A stretch of 64,000 bases of DNA from PALSA-612 sp963742925 (GCA_963742925.1 CAVUNV010000006.1:62001-126000), one strand, 5' to 3'. Positions 8,134 through 18,412 are shown, counted from the first letter of the stretch. The notes: generated from the letters alone by a model not told the origin. Translations and numbers: made by a program.

Positions 8134-9066
8134 TCACGTCGCGCTGAGAGATTGTCCGCCCGCGCCCTGCATCCCGGCCATCATGCCCGGCGGCGCGGCA
8201 CCGGCCGGGAACCGCTCGCGCAGCTCGGCGAGCAGATCGTCGGCGTCCCAGCGGCCCTCGCGGGTGAACAGCTCGCCGGGGCTCCAGCCGCGGAGGGCGT
8301 TGACGGCACCGCCGTAGACGAAGAAGACCTGGCCGGTGATGTCCTGCGCCTCGTCGGCACAGAGCGCGACGACCAACGGTGACATGTTCCCCGGGTCCAT
8401 CGGGTCGAAGCCCTCCGGCGCGGCGATCTCGCCGAACGCCTGCTCGGTCATCCGCGTGCGTGCATTCGGGGCGAGGCAGTTGACGGTGACGCCGTAGCGC
8501 CCGAGCTCCTGTGCCGCGATCAGGGTGAAGCCCGCGATGCCGGCCTTCGCGGAGCCGTAGTTCGCCTGGCCGACGTTGCCGAAGACACCCGAGGGGCTGG
8601 AGGTGCAGACCACGCGCGCGCGGACGGTCTCGCCCGCCTTCGAGCGCTCGCGCCAATAGGAGGCGGCGTGGCGCGTCGGGGCGAAGTGGCCCTTGAGGTG
8701 GACGTTGATCACCGCGTCCCACTCGGCCTCGTCCATGTTGACGAGCATCCGGTCGCGGATGATGCCGGCGTTGTTCACCAGGATGTCCAGTCCGCCGAGT
8801 GCCTCGATCGCGTGCCGGACCATCTGCTCCGCGCCCGCGAAGCTCGCCACGTCCTCGTAGTCCGCCACCGCCTCGCCGCCGAGCGCGCGGATCTCCTCCG
8901 CCACCTGCTCCGCAGGGGTCGTGTCGGCACCCTCGCCCGCCAGCGACCCGCCCAGATCGTTGACGACCACCTTCGCGCCGGCGCGTGCGAGCGCCAGCGC
9001 GTGCTCGCGGCCGATGCCGCGCCCGGCGCCGGTGACGATCGCGACCTTGCCGGTCAGGTCAGGCAT
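8134..9066 (-). CDS. SDR resembling the MFE-2 (HSD17B4) dehydrogenase domain
   Basis: 310-residue short-chain dehydrogenase with VTGAGRGIGREHALALARAG and VVVNDLGGS, the segment characteristic of D-3-hydroxyacyl-CoA dehydrogenase domains of multifunctional enzyme 2. Other motifs are NNAGIIRD, the catalytic Ser in CTSSPSG and YGSAKAG. The ATG at 9066 is chosen over upstream codons because it starts the fold and sits 8 nt after the -10 hexamer TAGACT. It is expected to oxidise (R)-3-hydroxyacyl-CoA made by the coupled MaoC-SCP2 protein. Confidence 0.9.
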   Translation of the reverse strand: MPDLTGKVAIVTGAGRGIGREHALALARAGAKVVVNDLGGSLAGEGADTTPAEQVAEEIRALGGEAVADYEDVASFAGAEQMVRHAIEALGGLDILVNNAGIIRDRMLVNMDEAEWDAVINVHLKGHFAPTRHAASYWRERSKAGETVRARVVCTSSPSGVFGNVGQANYGSAKAGIAGFTLIAAQELGRYGVTVNCLAPNARTRMTEQAFGEIAAPEGFDPMDPGNMSPLVVALCADEAQDITGQVFFVYGGAVNALRGWSPGELFTREGRWDADDLLAELRERFPAGAAPPGMMAGMQGAGGQSLSAT

Positions 9067-9074
9067 CGACACCG

Positions 9075-9084
9075 AGTCTAAACT
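9075..9084. promoter_or_regulatory. Overlapping divergent -10 elements
   Basis: The decamer AGTCTAAACT reads TAAACT on the plus strand (9079-9084) and TAGACT on the minus strand (9075-9080), the two hexamers overlapping by 2 bp. Each ends exactly 8 nt before its start codon (GTG 9093 and ATG 9066). The geometry indicates one symmetric promoter driving two leaderless mRNAs. Confidence 0.6.
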
Positions 9085-9092
9085 CTCCCGGC

Positions 9093-9524
9093 GTGACCGA
9101 GCGCACACACACCTCGCGGCACCATCCATGGGGGGCGGAGCCGCTGCCCGACCCGCACGTCTGGACGACGCTCGGATATCGCAACGCCGGCTGGGAACCG
9201 GGCCGGGCAGTGATCGAGTGGGACGCGCCCGAGGAGTTCTGCTTCGTGTTCGGAGACGGCTACCGCGTCCACGGCGGGATGGTCGCGACGCTGCTCGACA
9301 CGGCGATGGGCGGCGCCTGCTGGACGCTCATGGAGGCGCACGAGCACTTCCTGACCGGCGACCTGAGCGTCGAGTTCTACCGCTCGGCGCGGCCGGGTCT
9401 CCTGCGCGCCGAGGGCCGCGTCGTGCACCGCAGCAAGCGTGTCGTCTTCTGCGCCGCCGACCTGACCGACGCGGACGGCACCGCGATCGCGAGCTCGCGC
9501 TGCACGCAGGTCGTCATCGTCTGA
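9093..9524 (+). CDS. PaaI-family hotdog thioesterase
   Basis: 143-residue hotdog-fold acyl-CoA thioesterase. The hallmark is VHGGMVATLLDTAMGGA, with the GG-x-x-x-x-L-x-D helix typical of the PaaI/YdiI class, followed by DLSVEFYRSARPG. It hydrolyses acyl-CoA and can release CoA during fatty or aromatic acid breakdown. The GTG start is supported by the TAAACT hexamer 8 nt upstream. It is divergent from the MaoC-SCP2/SDR pair and probably shares its promoter region; substrate unknown. Confidence 0.87.
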   Translation: MTERTHTSRHHPWGAEPLPDPHVWTTLGYRNAGWEPGRAVIEWDAPEEFCFVFGDGYRVHGGMVATLLDTAMGGACWTLMEAHEHFLTGDLSVEFYRSARPGLLRAEGRVVHRSKRVVFCAADLTDADGTAIASSRCTQVVIV

Positions 9525-9563
9525 AGCGCCGCCGCCCGCGTGGCGCGGTCCCCCGCGATTCCG

Positions 9564-9569
9564 TAGGGT
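9564..9569 (+). promoter_or_regulatory. -10 element of the ABC importer operon
   Basis: TAGGGT ends 10 nt before the ATG at 9580, giving a leader of a few bases at most. Confidence 0.45.
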
Positions 9570-9579
9570 TGTCCGACCG

Positions 9580-11025
9580 ATGAGCCTGCTCTCGGTACGG
9601 AACATCACTCTCCGCTTCGGCGGTATCACCGCGCTCGAGGACGTCTCGTTCGACGTGGAACAGGGCACGACGGCGGGACTGATCGGCCCGAACGGCGCCG
9701 GCAAGACGACGACGTTCAACGTGATCACGCGGCTCTACGACCTCGACGCAGGCGACGTGCTGATGGACGGCCGCTCGCTCCTGCGCACACCTCCGAGCCG
9801 CGTGATCAGGCACGGAATCTCGCGGACGTTCCAGAACGTCGAGCTGTTCGGGACGATGACGGTGCTCGAGAACGTGCTCGTCGGCGCGCACGCGGGCTCG
9901 CGCTTCGAGCGTGAGAGCTCCGTTCGCGCGCGCGGCCGGGAGGCGCTCGCCCGCGTCGACATCGCCGGGCTCTCCGACCGCCCCGCGGCCGGGCTCCCGT
10001 TCGGGACGCTCAAGCGGGTCGAGCTTGCCCGCGCGCTCGTCTCCAGGCCGCGCCTCCTGCTCCTCGACGAGCCGGCGGGTGGGCTCAACCACGAGGAGGT
10101 GGCAGTGCTCGCCGAACTCCTGCGGCGGCTCCGCGGCGAGCTCGACCTGACCGTGCTCCTCGTCGAGCACCACATGGGTCTCGTCATGCAGCTCTCCGAC
10201 CACGTGCACGTCCTCAACTTCGGGCGCACGATCGCGAGCGGCTCGCCCGCGGAGGTGCAGCGGAACCCCGAGGTGATCGAGGCATATCTCGGCGGCGAGC
10301 TCGAGGAGCACCGCAGCCTAGTGGCACCGCTTCTCGAGCTGAACGACGTGGTCGCGAGCTACGGGCAGGTGAAGGCCCTCCACGGTGTCACGCTCGCCGT
10401 CGAGGAAGGGGAGATCGTCGCCGTCCTGGGCGCGAACGGCGCCGGCAAGACGACGACGCTGCGAGCGATCTCGAACACGGTGCGGCGGAGCGGCGAGATC
10501 CGCTTCGCCGGCCGCTCGCTCGGGCGGCTCGGCCCGGAGAGCACGGCGGCGCTCGGGATCGCGCACGTGCCGGAGGGCCGCGGGCTGTTCCCGGAGCTGA
10601 CGATCGTCGAGAACCTCCGCCTCGGCGCGTACACGCGTAAGGGCTCGCCGAAGGCCGACCTCGAGCGCGTCTACTCGTACTTCCCCTGGCTCGGCCGCCG
10701 GCGCAACGAGATGGCGGGCTCGCTGAGCGGCGGGGAGCAGCAGATGCTCGCGCTCGCGAAGGCGTTCATGCAGCAACCGCGCCTCCTGCTCCTCGACGAG
10801 CCGTCGCTCGGCCTCGCCCCGATCATCGTCTCCGAGATCTTCCGGATCGTCAGGGAGCTGAACGAGGAGGGCATGACGGTTCTGGTCGTCGAGCAGAACG
10901 CCCACATCGCCCTCCAGGCCGCGTCGACGGCGTACGTGCTCGAGGTGGGGACGGTCGCCCTGCACGGCCCGAGCAAGGAGCTCCAGGAGCACGAGTCCGT
11001 CCGGCGGAGCTACCTGGGCTACTGA
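9580..11025 (+). CDS. Fused LivG-LivF ABC ATPase
   Basis: 481-residue protein made of two complete nucleotide-binding domains that are normally separate genes. The first half (LivG-like) has Walker A GPNGAGKTTT, SRTFQNVELF, signature LPFGTLKRVELARAL and Walker B LLLLDEPAGGLN. The second half (LivF-like, from about residue 250) has GANGAGKTTT, PEGRGLFPELTI, LSGGEQQMLALAKA and LLLLDEPSLGLAP. It powers a branched-chain amino-acid-type (HAAT) importer with LivH and LivM, whose genes follow with 1-nt and 4-nt overlaps. The fusion fixes an NBD heterodimer in one chain. Confidence 0.93.
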   Translation: MSLLSVRNITLRFGGITALEDVSFDVEQGTTAGLIGPNGAGKTTTFNVITRLYDLDAGDVLMDGRSLLRTPPSRVIRHGISRTFQNVELFGTMTVLENVLVGAHAGSRFERESSVRARGREALARVDIAGLSDRPAAGLPFGTLKRVELARALVSRPRLLLLDEPAGGLNHEEVAVLAELLRRLRGELDLTVLLVEHHMGLVMQLSDHVHVLNFGRTIASGSPAEVQRNPEVIEAYLGGELEEHRSLVAPLLELNDVVASYGQVKALHGVTLAVEEGEIVAVLGANGAGKTTTLRAISNTVRRSGEIRFAGRSLGRLGPESTAALGIAHVPEGRGLFPELTIVENLRLGAYTRKGSPKADLERVYSYFPWLGRRRNEMAGSLSGGEQQMLALAKAFMQQPRLLLLDEPSLGLAPIIVSEIFRIVRELNEEGMTVLVVEQNAHIALQAASTAYVLEVGTVALHGPSKELQEHESVRRSYLGY

Positions 11026-12045
11026 TGAGTGTCTACGAGCTCTTCGGCCGTCTTGGGGTGCGCGACGTTGGCGCGCGGCGGATCAGCACGGGCGCGTCAC
11101 CGGCCGTGCTCGCCTTCCTGCTCGGCGGCTGCATCTTCCTGACGATCGGCTCGCTGCTCTCGACGCAGTTCGCCGAGCTGACGGTGAGCGGTGTCGCGCA
11201 GGGCAGCATCTTCGCCAGCCTCGCGCTCGCGCTCGTGCTCATCTACCGCGCGACCGAGGTGATCAACTTCGCGCAGGGCGAGATGGCGATGTTCACGACC
11301 TACATCGCCTACCAGCTCACGGTCTGGGGCCTGTCCTACTGGGCCGCGTTCTTCGCCACCCTCGGGATCGCGTTCGTCCTCGGCGTCGGCATCCAGCAGG
11401 CCCTGATCCGGCCGGTGCAGCATCGATCCGTCGTTGCGGTCGTGATCGTCACGATCGGGCTCTTCTCCGTGATCGACGGCGTCGTGCTCTGGATCTGGGG
11501 CGGCGACATCAAGTTCATGCCGGCCGCCTTCGGAAGCGCCGTGTACCACGTCGGCGGCGTGGCCATCTCGCTCAGCGACCTGGGGACGATCGCCGTCACG
11601 CTGGGCACAGTGGTCGCGCTGTGGGTCGTTCTTCCAGTTCACGAAGCTCGGCCTGGCGATGCGCGCGGCGGCGCTGCGGCCGGCGGCGGCACGGCTCGTC
11701 GGCGTTCGCGTCAACTGGATGCTGGCGCTCGGCTGGGGCTTTGCGACGGTCCTCGGCGCCGTGGCCGGGCTGATGACCGAGCCGACCGTGTTCCTCTCGC
11801 CGACGATGATGCAGGCCGTCCTGATCTACGCGTTCGCGGCCGCGGTGCTCGGGGGGCTGGAGAGCCCGATGGGCTCGGTCGTCGCCGGGATCTCGCTCGG
11901 GATCTTCCTCAACCTGATCGGCCAGTACGGCGGGTACTTCAAGGACTCGGCGCTGCGCCTGCCGGTCGCGTTCGGGGTGCTGCTCGTCGTCCTGCTCGTC
12001 AAGCCGTCGGGGCTGTTCGGCCGTGCGGCGGTGAGGAAGGTATGA
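11025..12045 (+). CDS. LivH-type permease (one-base frameshift)
   Basis: Membrane permease of a HAAT-family importer. Several hydrophobic helices are clear, with the family stretch YRATEVINFAQGEMAMF and the cytoplasmic loop FQFTKLGLAMRAAA. An extra T near 11629-11630 shifts the frame; deleting it joins both halves and gives 339 residues. The ATG overlaps the previous stop by one base (TGATG), and the stop overlaps the next start (ATGA). It forms the translocation pore with LivM. Substrate is inferred only from the family. Confidence 0.88.
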
Positions 12046-13019
12046 GGCGCCTGCTGCCGGGACTGGTCGCCTGCGCCGTGGCGGCGATCGTGCTCGCGTT
12101 GCTCCCGTTCGCGCTCAGCGGCTTGAACCAGGTGCTCGCGTCGAAGGTCGCGCTCTACTTCATCGCCGTCCTCGGGCTCAACATCCTCACCGGCTACACG
12201 GGTCAGATCTCGATCGGCCACGGCGCGTTCATGGCGATCGGCGGCTACACGACGGCGATCATGTCTCAGGATCACCACACCGACCTGATCGCGACGCTTC
12301 CGCTCGCCTTCGCGATCTCCTTCGGCTGCGGCGTCGCGCTCGGACTGCCCGCGTCGAGGCTGTCCGGCGTCTACCTGGCGCTCGCGACGCTGGCGTTCGC
12401 GGTCTCGATCCCGCAGCTCATCCTCAAGTTCTCGCACTTCACGGGAGCGCGGAACGGCATCCAGGTGAGCGGCACGGTCGGCTACATGTGGCTGTACGGG
12501 GTGAGCTGGGCCTGCGCCGCGATCATGTTCGTGCTCGCCTGGCTCGTGCTCCGCGGGCGCACGGGACGCGCGTTCCGGGCCGTGCGGGACAGCGAGGTCG
12601 CGGCCGCGTCGTCCGGCGTCAGCCTCGTGCTCTACAAGACGCTCGCGTTCGGGGTCTCGGCGGGCTTCGCCGGCGTGGCCGGGTCGCTGTTCGTCCTGGC
12701 GACGAACGGCTATGCGCAGCCGGACGAGTTCTCGGTCGCCCTGTCCCTGTACATCTTGATCGGCGCGGCCGTGGCCGGGCTCGGCTCGCTGTGGGGGATC
12801 CCGGTCGGCGCCGCCTTCGTCGCCCTGCTCCCGAACATCTCGACGAGCGCGCCGCTGATCGGCAAGCCCGAGGGCCAGGAGGTCGTCTTCGGCCTGGTCG
12901 TGATCCTGGTCATCCTGCTGTTGCCGACCGGGTTTGCAGGCCTGCTACAGCGCGTGGCGCAGCGGCTCCCGTCGAAACGGTCGGATGGCCCTGGAATACC
13001 GGCGGCCGACAAGGGATAA
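12042..13019 (+). CDS. LivM-type permease
   Basis: 325-residue integral membrane protein, partner of LivH. The characteristic segment LNILTGYTGQISIGHGAFMA is present with later helices and the loop GRAFRAVRDSEVAAASSG that contacts the ATPase. It begins at the ATGA overlap with LivH and ends 58 bp before the binding-protein gene. Confidence 0.92.
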   Translation: MRRLLPGLVACAVAAIVLALLPFALSGLNQVLASKVALYFIAVLGLNILTGYTGQISIGHGAFMAIGGYTTAIMSQDHHTDLIATLPLAFAISFGCGVALGLPASRLSGVYLALATLAFAVSIPQLILKFSHFTGARNGIQVSGTVGYMWLYGVSWACAAIMFVLAWLVLRGRTGRAFRAVRDSEVAAASSGVSLVLYKTLAFGVSAGFAGVAGSLFVLATNGYAQPDEFSVALSLYILIGAAVAGLGSLWGIPVGAAFVALLPNISTSAPLIGKPEGQEVVFGLVVILVILLLPTGFAGLLQRVAQRLPSKRSDGPGIPAADKG

Positions 13020-13077
13020 TCGGTGGCGGACGGCTCCAGATCGTTTCCGATCGGAACCAGAGGAGGAGGGCAAGAAG

Positions 13078-14316
13078 ATGCGTTGGAAGCTCGGTTTCCT
13101 GGCCTTCGTCGCCGCGGTGGGCCTGGCTGCGGTCGCAACGTCTGCGACCGGTGCCCAGAAGCTCGACCCCGGAGTGACGGCCAGATCGATTCTCATCGGC
13201 GGCACGTTCCCGTTCACCGGCGTCGCGGCGTCCTACGGCGTCATCCCGAAGGCGGAGCGCGCCTACTTCCTCTACGTAGACGCGCACGGCGGCGTGAACG
13301 GGCGGAGGATCCAGTTCACGACCTACGACGACAGCTACGACCCGTCGAAGACGGTCCCGCTGACGCAGAAGCTCGTCGAACAGGACAAGGTGTTCGCCGA
13401 CTACGGCAGCCTCGGCACCGCGCCGGTGCTGGCGACCCGGACATACCTGAACGGCAAGAAGGTGCCGCAGGTGCTCGTCGCGACGGGCGACTCGTACTGG
13501 GGCACGGACTACAAGAAGTACCCGTGGACGATCGGGTGGCAGCCCGACTACCCGGGCGAGGCGAAGATCTACGCCAAGTTCATCCTGGCGAAGGTGCCAC
13601 AGGCGAAGATCGGCGTCCTCTACCAGAACGACGCGTACGGGCAGAACTACCTGAACGCGTTCAAGCAGGGCCTCGGCTCGTCGGCGTCGAAGATCGTCTC
13701 GACGCAGTCGTACGACGTGACCGGCGGCCCGCCGCAGCAGCAGGTGATCGCGCTCAAGTCCGCCGGGGCGAACACGTTCGTCCTCTTCTCGACCCCCTTG
13801 GCGACGATCCAGTCGCTCGTGATTGCGACCAAGATCGGCTGGAAGCCGATCGAGTTCATCAACAACGTGTCGTCCGCCGAGGCGTACCTGGCGGCAGCGG
13901 CAAAGAGCGGTGCGAACGTCGAGGGAGCGATCTCGACCGACTACGTGCTCGACCCGAACAACGTCGCGCAGGCGACGCTGCCGGGGGCGAAGCTGGCGAA
14001 GCAGATCCTCGACACCTACGACGGCGGCGCGCCGATCTTCAACCTCAACAACATCTACGGGCTGGCATCCGCCTGGACGATGGTGGAAGCACTGAAGAAC
14101 GCCGGCAACCCGCCGACGCGTGCCGGACTGATGAGGGCGCTGACGAGCATGAACACACGGGCGAACCCGTTCCTCTACAAGGGGATCGCCGAGAAGACGT
14201 CGGCGACCGACTGGTTCCCGGTCGAGCAGCAGATCCTCGTCCGCTACCACAGCGGCGGGCCGGCGGGAATCGGCTACGGCGAGCCGTTCGGCAGGCTCTA
14301 CAACAACGCCCGCTGA
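13078..14316 (+). CDS. HAAT-family substrate-binding protein
   Basis: 412-residue periplasmic-binding-type protein (Leu/Ile/Val-binding family) that delivers solute to the importer encoded just upstream. The start at 13078 follows AGGAGGAGGG and begins a signal peptide (positive MRWK, hydrophobic core, ATGAQ). The mature part has ILIGGTFPFTG, GGVNGRRI, DQDKVFADYGSLG-like hinge strands and VLYQNDAYGQNY. No lipobox Cys is present, so the anchor may be the uncleaved helix or absent. The gene ends at a strong hairpin, closing the operon. Confidence 0.9.
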   Translation: MRWKLGFLAFVAAVGLAAVATSATGAQKLDPGVTARSILIGGTFPFTGVAASYGVIPKAERAYFLYVDAHGGVNGRRIQFTTYDDSYDPSKTVPLTQKLVEQDKVFADYGSLGTAPVLATRTYLNGKKVPQVLVATGDSYWGTDYKKYPWTIGWQPDYPGEAKIYAKFILAKVPQAKIGVLYQNDAYGQNYLNAFKQGLGSSASKIVSTQSYDVTGGPPQQQVIALKSAGANTFVLFSTPLATIQSLVIATKIGWKPIEFINNVSSAEAYLAAAAKSGANVEGAISTDYVLDPNNVAQATLPGAKLAKQILDTYDGGAPIFNLNNIYGLASAWTMVEALKNAGNPPTRAGLMRALTSMNTRANPFLYKGIAEKTSATDWFPVEQQILVRYHSGGPAGIGYGEPFGRLYNNAR

Positions 14317-14332
14317 CGGGCAGACGCTCGAC

Positions 14333-14358
14333 GAGGGGCCGGCACACGCCGGCCCCTC
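14333..14358 (+). terminator. Terminator hairpin of the importer operon
   Basis: Perfect 11-bp stem GAGGGGCCGGC/GCCGGCCCCTC around an ACAC loop, 17 nt after the binding-protein stop. It lacks a U-tract but is the strongest hairpin in this stretch and separates the operon from the acyl-CoA dehydrogenase gene. Confidence 0.7.
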
Positions 14359-14366
14359 ACTGCTCC

Positions 14367-15518
14367 ATGGACTTCACGCTGAATCCCGAGCAAGAGCTGA
14401 TCCGCGCCGGCGCGCGCGAGTTCGTGCAGCGGGAGGTGGTCCCGTACGCCCGCGACTGGGACCGCGCCGAGGAGATGGACCGCGGAGTCGTCGACAGGCT
14501 GGCGGAGGCGGGGTACCTCGGCGCGTCGCTCCCGGCCGAGCACGGCGGCATGGGGCTCGACACCGTCTCGTACTGCCTCGTGATGGAGGAGTTCGGGAAG
14601 GCCGACCAGTCCGTGCGCGGGATCGTCTCGGTCACCGTCGGTCTCGTCGGCAAGACGATCGCCCGCTGGGGAACCGAGGAGCAGCGCGCGCAATGGCTGC
14701 CCGGGCTCGCCTCCGGTGAGACGCTCGGCTGCTACGCGCTGACCGAGCCGGGATCGGGCTCGGATCCGGGGAGCCTGGCAACCCGGGCCGAGCGGGACGG
14801 CGACGACTGGCTGCTGACCGGCTCGAAGACGTTCATCACGCTCGGCACCTGGGCCGGCGTCGCGCTGGTCTTCGCGCGCACGGGCAGCGACGGGCCGCGT
14901 GGGATCACGTGCTTCCTCGTCCAGACCGACTCCCCCGGGTTCACGGCCCGCCCGATCAAGGGCAAGCTCGGCCTGCGAGCACAGGACACGGGCGAGCTCT
15001 ATCTGGACGCGGTTCGGGTTCCCGACTCCAGCCGTCTCGGCGGCGAGGGCGAGGGGTTCAAGGTCGCGATGTCGGCGCTCGACAGCGGGAGGATCTCGCT
15101 CGCCGCCGGGTGCGTGGGGATCTGCCAGGGCTGCGTCGAGGCCAGCATCGCGTACGCGACCGAGCGGCACCAGTTCGGCCGCCCCATCGCAGGCTTCCAG
15201 CTCGTGCAGGAGCTGATCGCGGACATGGCCGTGGAGGCCGAGGCGGCGCGGCTGCTCACCTGGCGCGCAGCGGCGCTCGCCGACCACGGCGATCCGTACA
15301 CGCTCGAAGCCTCGGTGGCGAAGTACTTCGCGAGCGAGGCGGCCGTGCGCGCGGCGAACGCCGCCATCCAGGTGCACGGCGGCTACGGGTACGTCGACGA
15401 GTTCCCGGTCGGCAAGTACCTCCGCGACGCGCGGGTGACGACGCTGTACGAGGGGACGAGCCAGATCCAGAAGCTGCTCATCGGCCGGTCGCTCACCGGC
15501 GAGAATGCCTTCACCTGA
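14367..15518 (+). CDS. Acyl-CoA dehydrogenase
   Basis: 383-residue FAD-dependent acyl-CoA dehydrogenase. Domain order is normal: N-terminal helical (MDFTLNPEQELIR), FAD-contact strand YALTEPGSGSDPG, then the C-terminal helical domain with RHQFGRPIAGFQLVQ, QVHGGYGYVDEFPV and the catalytic-base block LYEGTSQIQK. It introduces the trans-2 double bond. The thiolase at 15535 follows within 17 nt, then a homocysteine methyltransferase-like gene and a hydrolase, suggesting a four-gene operon. Confidence 0.93.
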   Translation: MDFTLNPEQELIRAGAREFVQREVVPYARDWDRAEEMDRGVVDRLAEAGYLGASLPAEHGGMGLDTVSYCLVMEEFGKADQSVRGIVSVTVGLVGKTIARWGTEEQRAQWLPGLASGETLGCYALTEPGSGSDPGSLATRAERDGDDWLLTGSKTFITLGTWAGVALVFARTGSDGPRGITCFLVQTDSPGFTARPIKGKLGLRAQDTGELYLDAVRVPDSSRLGGEGEGFKVAMSALDSGRISLAAGCVGICQGCVEASIAYATERHQFGRPIAGFQLVQELIADMAVEAEAARLLTWRAAALADHGDPYTLEASVAKYFASEAAVRAANAAIQVHGGYGYVDEFPVGKYLRDARVTTLYEGTSQIQKLLIGRSLTGENAFT

Positions 15519-15534
15519 CGAGAGAGGGGAAGCC

Positions 15535-16698
<1,164 letters not shown>

Positions 16699-16703
16699 GC
16701 CCG

Positions 16704-17609
16704 ATGGACGGCCGCTTCATCACGGACGGTGGGATGGAGACGAGTCTCATCTTCCACCAGGGCATCGACCTTCCCCATTTCGCCTCGTTCGTCCTGCTCG
16801 ACCGGGAGGACGGCAGGAGCGCCCTGCTCGACTACTTCCGGCCGTACGTCGACATTGCGAGGGAGCTGGACGTCGGCATCGTGCTCGACACGCCGACCTG
16901 GCGCGCGAACCCGGACTGGGGAGCGAAGCTCGGCTACTCGCCCGAGGCGCTCCTTCGCATCGACCGGCTCGGCGTGGAGCTCCTCCAGGAGCTCCGGCGT
17001 GAGACCGGAGGCTCGCCGCCGCTCGTCATCTGCGGCTGCGTCGGGCCGCGCGGAGACGGTTACCAGGTCGGCGAGACCATGACGGCCGAGGAGGCACGGC
17101 GCTACCACTCACCGCAGGTGCGAGCCTTCGCAGAGGCCGGCGCGGACGTCGCGAGCGGGCTGACGATGACGTACGCGGAAGAAGCCGTCGGGATCGCGCG
17201 CGCGGCCGTCGACGCGGACGTCCCGAGCGTCCTCTCGTTCACCGTCGAGACGGATGGGCGCCTGCCGAGCGGCCAGCCGCTCCGTGAGGCGATCGAACAG
17301 GTCGATGCCGAGACGAACGGGGTCGCGTCCTACTTCATGGTCAACTGCGCGCACCCGTCGCACTTCCTGCACGTGCTCGAGCCCGGCGCGCCGTGGATCG
17401 AGCGGATTCGCGGCGTCCGCGCGAACGCGTCACGGATGAGCCATGCCGAGCTGGACGAGGCCGACGAGCTCGACGAGGGCGACCCGGAGGAGCTGGCCCT
17501 GCGCTATCGCGAGCTCCAGGAGCGGCTGCCGAACCTCACGCTCGTCGGTGGCTGCTGCGGCACGGATCACCGCCACGTCCGGGCGATCGCCGGAGCCTGG
17601 TCGGCGTAG
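16704..17609 (+). CDS. Homocysteine S-methyltransferase family protein
   Basis: 301-residue Hcy-binding TIM barrel. The zinc ligands are visible as VNCAHP and the adjacent pair in VGGCCGTDHRH near the C-terminus; the N-terminus ITDGGMETSLI is also family-typical. Relatives move a methyl group from S-methylmethionine, betaine or other donors to homocysteine. It starts 5 nt after the thiolase stop, so it is co-transcribed with beta-oxidation genes, an odd partner. The donor cannot be told from sequence. Confidence 0.85.
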   Translation: MDGRFITDGGMETSLIFHQGIDLPHFASFVLLDREDGRSALLDYFRPYVDIARELDVGIVLDTPTWRANPDWGAKLGYSPEALLRIDRLGVELLQELRRETGGSPPLVICGCVGPRGDGYQVGETMTAEEARRYHSPQVRAFAEAGADVASGLTMTYAEEAVGIARAAVDADVPSVLSFTVETDGRLPSGQPLREAIEQVDAETNGVASYFMVNCAHPSHFLHVLEPGAPWIERIRGVRANASRMSHAELDEADELDEGDPEELALRYRELQERLPNLTLVGGCCGTDHRHVRAIAGAWSA

Positions 17610-17611
17610 GC

Positions 17612-18412
17612 GTGGAGCTGGCCGTAGACGGCGGGCGCCTCTACGTCGAGGACCACGGCGCCGGCGACCCACCGCTGCTCCTGATCCAGGGGCTCGGCTA
17701 CGCGGTCTGGGGGTGGCGCGACCAACTGCCGGCGCTCGCCGCCCGGCGTCGGACGATCGCCTTCGACAACCGCGGCGCCGGGCGCTCGTCGAAGGAGCCG
17801 GGTCCCTACTCGATGGAGCAGTTCGCAGGCGACGGACTCTCCGTGCTCGACGCGCTCGGGGTCGAGTCGGCGCACGTCATCGGCGTGTCGATGGGCGGCT
17901 TCATCGCGCAGGTACTCGCTCTGCAGGCGCCCGAGCGCGTGTGCTCGCTCACCCTCGCCGGCACCGGCCCCGGTGGGCCTGAGCACGAGCGGGTGCCGGG
18001 CGAGACGGTCAAGGCGTGGCTCGCGAGCGCCGGCCTGCCGCCTGATGAGTACGCGCGCCGGACGATGCACCTCTCCTTCTCGGCCGGCTGGAGCGAGGAG
18101 CATCCCGAGCGGTACGAGCAGCTGCTCGCGGCCCGGCTCGAATACCCGACGCCGCCCGACTGCTGGCTCGCCCAGTTCGAGGCGGCGAACCGCTTCCTGG
18201 ACTCGGGCGCAGCGGTCGAGAAGATTGCCACGCCTGTGCTGGTCGTGCACGGCGACGCCGACCGGGTCGTCCCCGTCTCGAATGGGCATCTGCTCGCACG
18301 CCGCATCGCCGGCGCCGAGCTCGCCGTCCTCCCCGGCCGCGGCCACGTCGTCCAGCTCGAGTCGCCGGACGAGTTCAACCGGCTTGTCACGGCGTTTCTC
18401 AACCGGGTCTAG
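17612..18412 (+). CDS. Alpha/beta hydrolase
   Basis: 266-residue alpha/beta-hydrolase fold enzyme. Oxyanion-side motif LLIQGLGYAVWGW, nucleophile elbow GVSMGG, acid VVHGDADRVVP and His in GRGHVVQLE give a complete Ser-Asp-His triad. The GTG at 17612, 2 nt after the methyltransferase stop, is used; an ORF extending upstream only shadows that gene. Cytosolic. Likely an esterase or C-C hydrolase; substrate unknown. Confidence 0.87.
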   Translation: MELAVDGGRLYVEDHGAGDPPLLLIQGLGYAVWGWRDQLPALAARRRTIAFDNRGAGRSSKEPGPYSMEQFAGDGLSVLDALGVESAHVIGVSMGGFIAQVLALQAPERVCSLTLAGTGPGGPEHERVPGETVKAWLASAGLPPDEYARRTMHLSFSAGWSEEHPERYEQLLAARLEYPTPPDCWLAQFEAANRFLDSGAAVEKIATPVLVVHGDADRVVPVSNGHLLARRIAGAELAVLPGRGHVVQLESPDEFNRLVTAFLNRV

